From positions 84,822 through 148,821 of the forward strand of contig CAWBRV010000005.1 of NCBI GenBank assembly GCA_963791225.1: a stretch of 64,000 nt of DNA. The letters are read 5' to 3'. The stretch is from PALSA-612 sp963791225 (GTDB lineage Bacteria > Actinomycetota > Thermoleophilia > Gaiellales > Gaiellaceae). Made by a program: the position numbers and the translations under genes. Every line of letters starts with the position of its first letter. Positions within the stretch are counted from its first letter, which is position 1. The notes under the pieces were generated by a model. It saw only the letters and a list, made by a program, of their open reading frames with translations. It was not told the DNA's origin and did no database searches. Shown piece after piece: positions 42,342 through 51,504 of this stretch.

Positions 42342-45300
42342 TCAGGCGGGGACAGGCGGCTGCTGGGTGTGGGCAGCTGCTGTGCAGCGCTCGAGCCAGG
42401 GTTTTGCCTGGAGCCGTTCGAAGATGTCGCTGGCTTCGGCGATTAGCGGTTCGGCAAGGCTTGGCTGACCTTGACCGACGAGGCGTTCGGCGTGCTCGAG
42501 CAGTGTGACCGCGAGCCAGAACGGGATGCCGAGTTGCCGGAACTGTTCGGCGGCGGCCTCGTAGCCTGTTCCGTCCTCTGCGAGGCGGGCGCGGAAGCGC
42601 TTGACCTGGGCGTCGAGGTAGGGCGGCCGGGAGCCGGGGGGAACGGTCTCGATCGAGGTCAGCAGCCCCTCAATCTTTGCCGACTCGCCCAATGCAAACG
42701 CGGCCTCGACGGCCTCGATGATTGCCTGCTTGACGCCCTGGAAGGGGAGGCCGAGGATGCGTGCCGTGTCGATCGTCGCCTCCCCGTCGGCGAGCGCCTC
42801 CCGCGGTCGCCCTTCCGCCCGGTGCAGGCAGGCTCGCGTTACCAGGTAGGTGGAGAGCTCCTGGACGTCGGTGGATTCCTCGAGGCGTGAGAACATCGAG
42901 AAGACGCGGTGGGCGCCGTCGAGGTCGCCGCGCTGGAGGTGGATCTCGACGCCCGACTGGAGCAGGCTCAGCACGGTCCCGCCGGCGTTGATCTGCTCCT
43001 GCGTGAACTCCTCACTCGCTGCCTGCGCCTCTTCCCAGCGGCCCAGCATGTAGAGAGGGTAGGTCCGCTCAGCCAATACAGCCCACTCCTCCGGACGGAT
43101 CCCGAGCTTTCGTGCTAGGGCGAGGGCCTCGTCGAGGTATCCCAGCGCATCGGCGTACTCGTCACGTCGAAAGCACTGGTCGGAGAGGTTGAAGTAGCAG
43201 TTGCCCGCCTCGAGTCCGAGGTCGTGGTCGAGCGCTATCTCCAGGGCGCCCTTGAGGAGCGTCCCGGCCTCCTCGTGGTGTCCCCGACTCTGGGCGATGC
43301 CCGCCTTCGCGCGCAGCGCGAGCGTGAGCGGCTCAGGGTATGCATGGGCTTCGGCGATGTCCAGCGCTAGCTCGGCCCGCTCGGCTGCACGCTCGATGTC
43401 GCCGCTGAACCAGTACCCGATCGCAAGACCGGCCGCCAGGAGCGCGAGATCCTCGTCGGGTTCGTCGGCTGAGATGACGGCGAGGGCGCTCTCCATCCGT
43501 GCCATCGCCTCGTCGAGACGCCCCGTGTTGCGGTCGAGTCTCCCGAGCCTCCAGAGGACACGGGCGGCGGCATGCGTGTCGCCCTGCTGCTCGTGCAGCT
43601 CGATCGACTCCTCGAACAGCCGGCGCGCCGAGTCCGGATCACCCGCTCTGCTGGCCATCTCGCCCGCGCGGTTGAGGAGCGCCGCCCGCTCCGGCGGATC
43701 CTCCGTCAGCCCTGCCGCTTGCCCGAAATAGCGCCTCGCCTCCGCGGCCGCAGCGAGCGACGCGGCCCGCTCCCCGGCTCGTGTCGAGCATCCCCACCGC
43801 CTTCTGCTTGATCGCGGCGGCGTCGTCTGCGTCCGGGGCGGCCTCGTGGGCGGCGAGGTAATGCGAAGCGATTACCTCGACCACCTCGTCCTCATCGGCG
43901 GCGAACGCCCGGCTCAGGTGCTCGGCCGCAGCCAGGTGCCTGCCACGACGCTCTCGCTTCGAGAGAGTCTCGTAGGCGACGTGCCGGACGAGGTCCTGGA
44001 GGAAGCCGTACTGGCCGTGCTCGGGCGAGCGCGGGTCGGCTTGCACGCCGAGCACTTCCTTGCGCACCAGAGATGCGAGCAGCGGCTCGATCTCGGCCTC
44101 GGAGCCTGCGAGCGCAGCCAGGGCGTCACGTGTGAACGTCTTGCCGAGCACCGCCGCGTCCTGCAACAGCCGCCGCTCCTCCGCCGAGAGGCCGTCGAGC
44201 CGCGCCGCGATCAGAGCGTGAAGCGTCTCCGGAACCTCGAGCGCGTCCACCGGCCCCGTCAGCCGGTATGCGGGGCCTTCCTGAATAAGCAGGCCGCGGT
44301 CGATCAGCATCCGCACCGTCTCGACGGCGTACAGCGGGACGCCTTCGGCGCGCGCCAGGATACGGTCGCGTACCTCCGAGGGAAGCCCCGGCACGAGCCC
44401 GGTCAGCAACTCCTCCATCGCCTCCTGCGACAACGGCTCCAGGTACAGCGACGTGAAGCTCCGCTGCCCGGCGCCCCAGGTCGGCCGCCGCTCCAGCAGC
44501 TCCGGCCGGGCCAGCGTGATCACGAAGATCGGCGAGCTGCGCGACCAGTCGAGCAGGTACTCGACAAAGTCAAGCAACGAGGCGTCCGCCCACTGCATGT
44601 CCTCGAAACAGAGCACGGTCGGGTAGCCCTCTGCCAGCCGCTCGAAGAACAGCCGCCAAGCAGCGAACAGCTCCTGCCGGTCGCGAGCCTGGTGCTCGCC
44701 CAGCCCGAGCAGCTGCGCCAGCCGAGGCTCGAGAAAACCCCGCTCCTCTGGGTCGAGGATCTGCTCCTCCAGCGTCGCCTGCAGCTTGGCCTGCGCGGAC
44801 GCCGGCTCCTCCTCCTCCGCGATCCGACAGCGCATCCGCACCATGTCCGCCAGCGCCCAGTAGGTCACGCCCTCCCCGTAGGACAGACAACGCCCCCGGT
44901 GCCAGTAGACGGTCTCCGCGATGCCATCGAAGTACTTGTAGAACTCCCAACCCAGACGCGACTTGCCGATCCCCGCGATCCCGGTCACAGACACCAGTTG
45001 CGCCTTCTTCTCGTCCGCGCTCGCGTGGAACAGATCCTTGATCTGCTGCAACTCCCGGTCCCTGCCGACGAACGGCGCCTCCAGCCCCTGCGACTTGAGC
45101 GAGCCCTGACGGCCGGAGACGACGCGCTGTGCCCGCCACAGCGTCGGTCAAGCCCTCTTTGCCCTTCAGCTCGAACGAGCCCGCCCCCACATACACGATC
45201 GTCTGCTCCGTCGCCCGCCGCGTCGAGTCGCCCACAAACACCTGGCCCGGCTCCGCCACCGACTGCACCCGCGACGCCGTGTTGACCAGATCTCCAGCAA

Positions 45301-45865
45301 CCATCCCCTCACCTTCGGCGCCGATCGTCACAGCCGCCTCACCCGTCAGAACGCCAGCCCGTGCCCGAAGATCCTCCGCACCCACCTCCTGACCCAGCGC
45401 CGAGACCGCCGCGACGAGGTCGAGCGCTGCTCGCACGGCCCGCTCGGCGTCGTCCTCCGTCGCCACCGGCGTCCCCCACACCGCCATCACCGCATCACCA
45501 ATGAACTTCTCCACCGTCCCCCCGTACAGCTCAATCAGCCGCCGGCAGATATCGAAGTAGCGGGACAGGAGCTCCCGAACCTCCTCCGCATCACGCGACT
45601 CCGACAACACCGTAAACCCGACCAGATCAGCAAACAACACGGACACGAGGCGACGCTCGGACGTGGCGGCTTCGCCGGACAACGAGCGGCGCAGCCGCCG
45701 CTGCGTCCGCGGCCAGAGGGGCACCGCACTCGCCGCAGAAGCGCTCTGCCGGGCTCGTTGGCAGCCCCGCATGCCTGGACAGGCAGCGGTGAACGCACTC
45801 CCACATTCGGCGCAGAACTTCCGGCCTTCGCGATTCGAAGCACCGCAGCTTGGGCAGAGCGTCAT
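42342..45865 (-). pseudogene. Cyclase-ATPase-TPR cargo gene, several frameshifts
   Basis: Same architecture as the intact gene at 10945: zinc ribbon (CPSC, CAEC), class III cyclase domain (LFADLVGFT, FIGDAVMAVWG), ATPase with Walker A GIAGIGKS and Walker B LCFEDMQWADASLLD, and TPR-like tail. Three frames are needed. One shift near 45139 (DA then WRAQRVVSGRQG in the next frame) and one near 43783 (AVGML then RAGERAASLAAAAEARRYFG) are clear. In the N-terminal ribbon three more single-base gains (near 45777, 45746 and 45681) cancel each other. All five look like +1 insertions. The gene is dead unless these are sequence errors. Start ATG 45865. Confidence 0.8.
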
Positions 45866-45937
45866 GTCCGTGCGGAGCCTACTGCCCACGGCCTCGCCGT
45901 CGACGAGAATCGGCGCTCCAGATGAGGAGGTTCCCCG

Positions 45938-46746
45938 ATGGCAACAGCACTGCTAGACGACGAACTCTGGCGGCTGATCGAGCCGCTCTTGCCGGTCAGG
46001 AAGCGTCGTTTTCACCATCCAGGTCGGAAGCGGCTCGATGACCGTCGCACCCTTGCCGGCATCCTGTTCGTCCTGCGAACCGGGATCGCCTGGCAACAGC
46101 TGCCGCAACAGCTTGGCTACGGCTCCGGGATGACCTGCTGGCGTCGCCTCAGAGAATGGCAGCGGGCAGGCGTGTTCCAGGCCCTGCACGAGCGCCTCCT
46201 CGCCCAGCTCCGCGCCGCCGGACGCCTCGACCTCTCGCGGGCAGTCTGCGACTCCGCCTCGCTGCGGGCGCTTTTGGGGGCGAGAAAACCGGCCCCAGTC
46301 CGGTTGACCGAGGCAAGCTCGGCAGCAAGCACCACCTGATCACCGACGCTAACGGAATACCGCTCGCCTGCCTGCTGACCGGCGCTAACACCAACGACGT
46401 CACGCAACTGCTCCCGCTCGCGGAGGCGATCCCCCCGATCCGCGGCATCGTCGGAAGGCCAAGACGCAGGCCAAGTCTTCTGCTCGCAGACCGCGGCTAC
46501 GACTCGAACACCCATCGGCAGGCACTCCGCGCCCGCGGGATCAGACCCGTAATCGCACGGCGCAAGACCACTCACGGCTCCGGCCTCGGCAGCCAACGCT
46601 GGGTCGTCGAACGAACACTCTCCTGGTTACGGCAACACCGGCGCCTGCGCATCCGTTACGAGCGGACGGCCGAAATACGCGCAGCCTTTCTCAGCCTCGC
46701 CTGCTCCCTCATCTGCCTCCGGACACTGTCAGGGCCATTTTGTTAG
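45938..46746 (+). CDS. IS5-family transposase in two overlapping frames
   Basis: Frame 1 from ATG 45938 gives the DNA-binding part: LLDDELWRLIEPLLPVRKRR, then GRKRLDDRRTLAGILFVLRTGIAWQQLP and the first catalytic Asp in VCDSASLRA. Frame 2, reached by a -1 shift near 46270 (CTTTTGGGGG), continues FGGEKTGPSPVDRGKLGSKHHL, ADRGYDSN with the second Asp, and the C-terminal WVVERTLSWLRQHRRL with the Glu. Two-frame transposases with programmed frameshifting are typical of the IS427 subgroup. The DDE triad is intact, so it may be active. It ends at TAG 46744-46746, inside the right inverted end. Confidence 0.85.
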
Positions 46747-46751
46747 ACGCT

Positions 46752-46755
46752 CTAA
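46752..46755 (+). repeat. Right target-site duplication CTAA
   Basis: Partner of 42308-42311. Confidence 0.75.
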
Positions 46756-47640
46756 AAGAGGCGAAGCTGCGCCGAGATCTCGTCGCCGGCGAATTGGCCG
46801 CGGGCCGCAACCCGGCCGAGATCCTGCGGGACACCCCAATACATCGCCGCACGTTCCGCGAGTGGGCCGAGGCGTACCAGGCGAGCCGCGTCGACCTGGC
46901 GGGGAGCACGGCAACGAACGTCGCGTTCCACCTGAAGCGAATGGCTGTCTTCGATGACCGCGACCCCGCGACGATCACGCCGACCGATGTGCAGGAGTGG
47001 ATCGCGGGCCTCGGGCTCAAACCGTCCACGACCCGCCTCTACCTGTGGACGCTCCGCTCCGTGCTCGACTTCGCCGAAGTCGATCCGAACCCCGCGAGGC
47101 ACCGCCTCGTTCGACTACCCCGGCACGAGCGTGCCGTGGTCGAGCCGCCCTCGGCGCAGGACGTCGACACGATCATGGCCACGGTGGCGAAGCGGTGGCG
47201 GCTGCCGTTGCGCACGCTGGAGCAGACCGGCATGAGAGTGGGGGAGCTCGAGGCGCTCACCTGGGGCGACGTCGACGAGCAGGAGTCACGGTTCAGAATC
47301 AAGGCCGGGAAGTCGGCAGCGGCCCGCAGGTGGGTTGCCGTCCCCTCGTGGCTCATGGACGAGATCGCCGCCACCTGCCCGCGGGAAGACCGCACGGCCG
47401 AGCGACCCGTCTTCATGGGGTTCAGCGCCGTCGCAGTCAAGAGCGTCATGGCGAGAGCGTGCAAGACGGCCGGGATCGCCCATTACCACCCGCACGACCT
47501 ACGTCACCGCTACGCCTCGGTGAAGATCGCCGAAGGGGTGCCGGTGACGACCGTCGCGGCGCAGCTCGGACACTCGAAGAACAGCCTCACGCTCGACACG
47601 TACTCGCACGTTCTGCTCGGCAACGAGGCGTAAGAGCGCC

Positions 47641-47666
47641 GTGCTGGTGGTGTCCCGGTGGTGTCT
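47641..47666 (+). repeat. Right copy of the 26-bp island-end repeat
   Basis: 25 of 26 bases match 9414-9439 in direct orientation. Contains two GGTGGTGTC units; begins 7 bases after the integrase stop. Confidence 0.55.
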
Positions 47667-47712
47667 GCAACCGCCGGGACACCCCGCAAAACCCCTGCTA
47701 GAGCCGAACGAT

Positions 47713-47725
47713 CCTATACGGGTCG
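47713..47725 (+). repeat. Right copy of the 13-bp direct repeat
   Basis: CCTATACGGGTCG, same as 9323-9335; lies between the integrase end and the core M48 gene. Confidence 0.4.
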
Positions 47726-47731
47726 TAGAGT
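47726..47731 (+). promoter_or_regulatory. -10 hexamer of the M48 peptidase gene
   Basis: TAGAGT, 9 bases before the ATG; touches the right 13-bp repeat. Confidence 0.4.
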
Positions 47732-47740
47732 GCTCGGCAC

Positions 47741-48955
47741 ATGCGCACGCGACCGCTGACGTGGCAGCTCCCGGTCGTCGCAGCGCTCGCCGGTGCCTGG
47801 GCCGTCGCGGCCTACCTCCTCTGGGAGTCGCGGGTCCCGTCCGGCCTGTCGCTCCCGAATCTCGACCCGGGAGGGTTCTTCACGCAGCACGTTCTCTCGC
47901 GGACGTCGCACTTCGAGCAGTTCCTCGAGCTCTCCTGGATCGGCAGAGAGATCCTCCTGATCGGCGTCTTCGCGGCCTACGCCGTCTGGGGCACGCGCTT
48001 CATGAAGGACTCGGCGGCGGGACGCGTCGGGACCGGGATCTTCCTGGCGATGATGGGCTTCGCGCTCACGTGGTTCGTCCAGCTGCCGTTCGAGATCCTC
48101 GACACCTGGTGGGAGCGCAAGTACGGCGTGCTCAACGAGAGCTACCTGGCCGTCGTCCTCGGCGGCTGGCTCGCGCTCGGCTTCACGTTCCTGACGCTTT
48201 CGATCGCCGTCGCGATCGTGATGGGCATCGCCAAGTGGTTCCGCCGGACCTGGTGGATCGCGGCCGTGCCCGTCTTCGTCGGAATCGCACTCTTGCAGAC
48301 GTTCGTCGGGCCGTACCTGCTCGGCGGTCATTCCCTGGCCGGCGACGATCCCCGGCTCGCGGCGGCCGCGCAGCGGATCCAGCGCAAGGAGGGTCTCTCG
48401 GGGATCCCGGTCAGGGTGCTCGACGTCCACAGCTACACGCCGGAGGAGAACGCGTTCACGACCGGCCTCGGTCCGAGCCGCAAGGTCTTCGTGTTCGACA
48501 CGCTGCTGACAGGCGGCCTGAACGAGCGGCAGCTCGAGGCCGTGCTGGCACACGAGTACGGCCACCAGGCCCGCGACCATCTCTGGAAGGAGCTCGGCTG
48601 GTACGCGCTCTTCGCGTTTCCGGAAGCGCTGCTGATCGCCTTCTTCTGCCGGCGACGCGGCGGCATCTACCAGCCGGAAGCGATCCCCGTGGCTCTGCTC
48701 GTGGTCGTCGTCTTCAACCTCGCCGTGCTTCCGGTCGAGAACGTGATCAGCCGCCACTACGAGGCGGAGGCCGACTGGATGTCGCTGCAGACGACACGCG
48801 ACCCAAAGGCGCTCCAGGGTGTGATGACCCACTTCGGCCGCAAGGATCTCGCCGACCCGAGCCCGCCGACCTGGGCCTACGTGCTCTTCGACAACCATCC
48901 GACCCTGATGCAGCGGATTGCCATGGCCAAGGCGTGGCAGGCGCGGAACCGCTAA
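47741..48955 (+). CDS. M48-family membrane zinc metalloprotease (STE24-like)
   Basis: A 404-residue membrane protease. Helices lie at about 9-28, 70-90, 100-120, 140-170 and 180-205; the zinc site is HEYGH (HExxH) near 270 and the third ligand lies in the NVISRHYEAEAD segment near 340. The arrangement matches STE24/CAAX-prenyl-protease-like enzymes, which in bacteria act in membrane protein quality control. First core gene right of the island; the channel gene follows 10 bases later. Confidence 0.87.
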   Translation: MRTRPLTWQLPVVAALAGAWAVAAYLLWESRVPSGLSLPNLDPGGFFTQHVLSRTSHFEQFLELSWIGREILLIGVFAAYAVWGTRFMKDSAAGRVGTGIFLAMMGFALTWFVQLPFEILDTWWERKYGVLNESYLAVVLGGWLALGFTFLTLSIAVAIVMGIAKWFRRTWWIAAVPVFVGIALLQTFVGPYLLGGHSLAGDDPRLAAAAQRIQRKEGLSGIPVRVLDVHSYTPEENAFTTGLGPSRKVFVFDTLLTGGLNERQLEAVLAHEYGHQARDHLWKELGWYALFAFPEALLIAFFCRRRGGIYQPEAIPVALLVVVVFNLAVLPVENVISRHYEAEADWMSLQTTRDPKALQGVMTHFGRKDLADPSPPTWAYVLFDNHPTLMQRIAMAKAWQARNR

Positions 48956-48965
48956 GAGTACGAAC

Positions 48966-49988
48966 GTGACCACGCCGTACACGCTCAAGCATTTCAAGAT
49001 CGCGCTCGGGGCGTTCTTCGTCGCCCTCGGCCTCGGGACGCTCGCGTTCTGGGCCGTCCTGCACGAGGACGCGTTCTCGTCCTTCTACCGGGCGACGGTA
49101 ACGATCTCCCTCACCGGCATCGACTCGAAGCCGCGCACCCACGGCGGTCAGGTCGTCACCATCCTGGTGATCCTCGCCGGAATGGCAATCTACGGTTACC
49201 TGGCGAGCGCGATCGTCGAGCTGATCGCCCACGGCGTCCTGTCGGGCGTCCTGACCGAGAGGAGGAAGAACCGCGTGATCCGAGGGCTGCGCGACCACTA
49301 CATCATCTGCGGGTACGGCCGCGTCGGCCGCCGCGTCGGCCACGAGTTCCGCGACGCCGGAGCGCAGTACATCGTCCTCGACTTCACGCCCAACTCGCGG
49401 CATTTCGCGGAGGAGGACCGCGTGCCCTACGTCGAGGGGACGGGCACCCGCGACGAGGATCTCGAAGCAGTCGGCCTCGCCCAGGCGAAAGGCCTCGTCG
49501 CCTCCAGCGACTCGGACGTCGACAACCTCTACATCGTCGTCTCGGCGCGCGCCGTACGGCCGGACCTGTTCATCGTCGCGCGCGCCTCCACCGAGGACGC
49601 GGCGCGCAAGATGTGGCGCGCCGGCGCCGACCGCGTCGTCCAGCCCTACACCTCGGCCGGACAGGAGATGGCCAAGCTCGTGCTGCGCCCGGAGGTGGCG
49701 GCGTTCCTCGACATCGTCACGAGCGCCGGCGGCCCCGACCTACGCATGGAGGAGATCGAGATCACCGAACGCTGCGACAACGCCGGAAAGTCGATCCGCG
49801 ACCTCCACATCGGTCGCGACACCGGGGCGCTCGTCGTCGCGCTGCGGAAGCCGGACGGCAGCTTCGACACGACCCCGAGCGCGGATGCGACGATCGATCT
49901 CGGCGACGTGCTGATCGCGGTCGGGACCGCCTCGGAGCTGCAGGCGCTCGAGGAGCTGTTCAAGCCGCGCGAGACCGTTGCCAGCTAG
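48966..49988 (+). CDS. Potassium channel-like protein with TrkA-N and TrkA-C domains
   Basis: Two membrane helices (about 8-28 and 62-85) around a pore loop, then an RCK/TrkA-N Rossmann domain (IICGYGRVGRRVGHEFRDAG near 115) and a TrkA-C domain to the end; 340 residues. The pore loop reads TVTISLTGIDSKP where TVGYGD is expected, so the filter is atypical and the ion selectivity doubtful. GTG 48966 overlaps nothing upstream; its stop overlaps the argS start by 11 bases. Confidence 0.8.
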   Translation: MTTPYTLKHFKIALGAFFVALGLGTLAFWAVLHEDAFSSFYRATVTISLTGIDSKPRTHGGQVVTILVILAGMAIYGYLASAIVELIAHGVLSGVLTERRKNRVIRGLRDHYIICGYGRVGRRVGHEFRDAGAQYIVLDFTPNSRHFAEEDRVPYVEGTGTRDEDLEAVGLAQAKGLVASSDSDVDNLYIVVSARAVRPDLFIVARASTEDAARKMWRAGADRVVQPYTSAGQEMAKLVLRPEVAAFLDIVTSAGGPDLRMEEIEITERCDNAGKSIRDLHIGRDTGALVVALRKPDGSFDTTPSADATIDLGDVLIAVGTASELQALEELFKPRETVAS

Positions 49989-51495
49989 GAGCCTGACGCG
50001 CCTGGAGGCCGCGCTGTCCGGTCTGGCCGGGACGCAGGTCTCGCTCGACAGGCCCACGAAGGCGGAGCACGGCGACTACGCGACGAACGCCGCGTTGCAG
50101 CTCGCGCCCGCGCAGCGGCGTCCGCCGCGCGAGCTGGCGCAGGAGCTCGCCGAGCGGGCGGCGACCCTTCCGGAGGTCGAGCGCGCCGAGGTGGCGGGAC
50201 CCGGCTTCGTCAACCTCTGGCTCGGCCGCGCCTGGTACGGCGAGGCGCTCGGCGACATCCTCGCCGCGGGAAGCGACTACGGCGGCGGGCAGGCCGAGCC
50301 ACGCGAGCGCGTGCAGGTCGAGATGGTCTCCGCCAACCCGACCGGGCCGATCATGGTCTCCGCCGCCCGGAACGGTGCCTACGGCGACTCGGTCGCACGC
50401 CTGCTCGCCTTCGCGGGGCACGAGGTCGAGCGCGAGTACTACTACAACGACGCCGGCCGACAGATGGAGCTCTTCCGCGCCTCGGTCGAGGCGTTGCGCC
50501 GCGGCGAGGCGCCTCCCGAGGACGGCTACCGCGGCGAGTACGTCGAGGAGCTGGCGCGGCTCGAGGGCGATCCCGTGCCGCCCGTGCTGGAGCGGATCGA
50601 GGCCACGCTCGAGCGCTTCCGCATCCACTTCGACTCCTGGGCGCTGCAGAGCGAGCTCGAGCTGCGCGTCCCGGAGCTCCTCAAGCGCATCGACTCGTAC
50701 GAGCGCGACGGAGCCGTCTGGGCGCGGTCGTCGCAGTACGGGGACGACAAGGACCAGGTCGTGATCCGCTCGAACGGCCTGCCGACCTACCGCGCCGCCG
50801 ACGTCGCCTATCTCGACGACAAGCTCTCGCGCGGCTTTGACCGCGCTCTCTACGTCCTCGGCGCCGACCACCACGGCACGCGCAACTGGTACGCGGCGGT
50901 TGCACGGATGCTCGGTTACGACCCCGACCGGGTCGAGGTGCTGCTCTACCAGCTCGTCCACCTGCTCCGCGGCGGCCAGTCGGCGAAGATGTCGAAGCGC
51001 GCCGGCGACATCGTCGCGCTCGACGAGCTGCTGGACGAGGTCGGCGTGGACGCGGCCCGCTGGTACCTCGTCGCCCGCAGCCACGACCAGACGATCGAGA
51101 TCGACGTCGACCTCGCGGCCGAGAAGACCCAGAAGAACCCGGTCTACTACGTCCAGTACGCGCACGCGCGGATCGCCGGGATCATGCGCAACGCCGGCTC
51201 GGCGCCCGTGGACGCGGCGCCGCCAGGCGAGCCGGCCCCGGAGGAGCGCGATCTCGTCAAGCGCCTGGTCGAATTCCCGGGAGTCGTCGAGGAGGCGACC
51301 GAGCGCCGGGGGCCGCACCAGCTGACGAACTACGCCATCTACGTCGCCGACGACTTCCACCGCTTCTACCACCACCATCGCGTGCTCGAGAGTGGGGAGG
51401 CCCAGCCCTTCCGGCTCGCGCTCTGCCGGGCCACACAGACGGTCGTGGCCCGCGCGCTCGACCTGATCGGGGTCGAGGCGCCGGAACGGATGTAG
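49978..51495 (+). CDS. argS: Arginyl-tRNA synthetase with an altered HIGH motif
   Basis: Charges tRNA-Arg. The 505 residues include a short N-terminal tRNA-binding domain (PTKAEHGDYATNAAL), the class I Rossmann core, the YVLGADHHGTRNWY segment, KMSKR (KMSKS loop) near 340 and the ArgRS-type anticodon domain. Where the signature NPTGPLHVGH is expected, the sequence reads NPTGPIMVSAARNGAYGD, so both HIGH histidines are missing. All other motifs are conserved. Starts at TTG 49978, coupled to the channel gene; glpX follows closely. Confidence 0.9.
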   Translation: MPARSLTRLEAALSGLAGTQVSLDRPTKAEHGDYATNAALQLAPAQRRPPRELAQELAERAATLPEVERAEVAGPGFVNLWLGRAWYGEALGDILAAGSDYGGGQAEPRERVQVEMVSANPTGPIMVSAARNGAYGDSVARLLAFAGHEVEREYYYNDAGRQMELFRASVEALRRGEAPPEDGYRGEYVEELARLEGDPVPPVLERIEATLERFRIHFDSWALQSELELRVPELLKRIDSYERDGAVWARSSQYGDDKDQVVIRSNGLPTYRAADVAYLDDKLSRGFDRALYVLGADHHGTRNWYAAVARMLGYDPDRVEVLLYQLVHLLRGGQSAKMSKRAGDIVALDELLDEVGVDAARWYLVARSHDQTIEIDVDLAAEKTQKNPVYYVQYAHARIAGIMRNAGSAPVDAAPPGEPAPEERDLVKRLVEFPGVVEEATERRGPHQLTNYAIYVADDFHRFYHHHRVLESGEAQPFRLALCRATQTVVARALDLIGVEAPERM

Positions 51496-51498
51496 TCT
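51493..51498 (+). promoter_or_regulatory. -10-like hexamer before glpX
   Basis: TAGTCT ends 6 bases before the glpX GTG; it overlaps the argS stop codon. Confidence 0.35.
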
Positions 51499-51504
51499 CC
51501 CGCC

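Larger units (their letters stand above)
42312..46751. mobile_element. 4440-bp IS5-family element carrying a cyclase-ATPase-TPR gene
   Basis: Bounded by CTAA duplications and by imperfect inverted ends: each end has TAACARAATG 6-7 bases inside (42319-42328 on the left, reverse complement of 46736-46745 on the right). It carries an IS5/IS427-type transposase in two frames near the right end and, filling the rest, a decayed 3.5-kb cyclase-ATPase-TPR gene whose stop lies 30 bases from the left end. No end-like sequence was seen between the cargo and transposase (45866-45937), so cargo and transposase appear to have moved as one unit. Confidence 0.75.
42194..47633 (+). pseudogene. Tyrosine recombinase (integrase) split by a 4.4-kb insertion
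   Basis: Two exon-like parts. 42194-42311 encodes the N-terminal arm-binding domain (IVTRQAKDGPRYVVRYRLGG to GSFRTL). 46756-47633 encodes the core-binding and catalytic domains, with catalytic Arg in TGMRVGEL, HDLRH, LGHS and the nucleophile in TYSH. Joining them across one CTAA gives GSFRTL-KEAKLRRDL in frame, 996 bases, 331 residues, a normal integrase. As found, the enzyme is disrupted; the 3' part could still be expressed from its own ATG but would lack the arm domain. Its stop lies 7 bases before the 26-bp island-end repeat. Confidence 0.85.

Noticed and set aside
43846..45285. Plus-strand 479-codon ORF in the IS cargo
   Set aside because: Shadow of the cyclase-ATPase gene.
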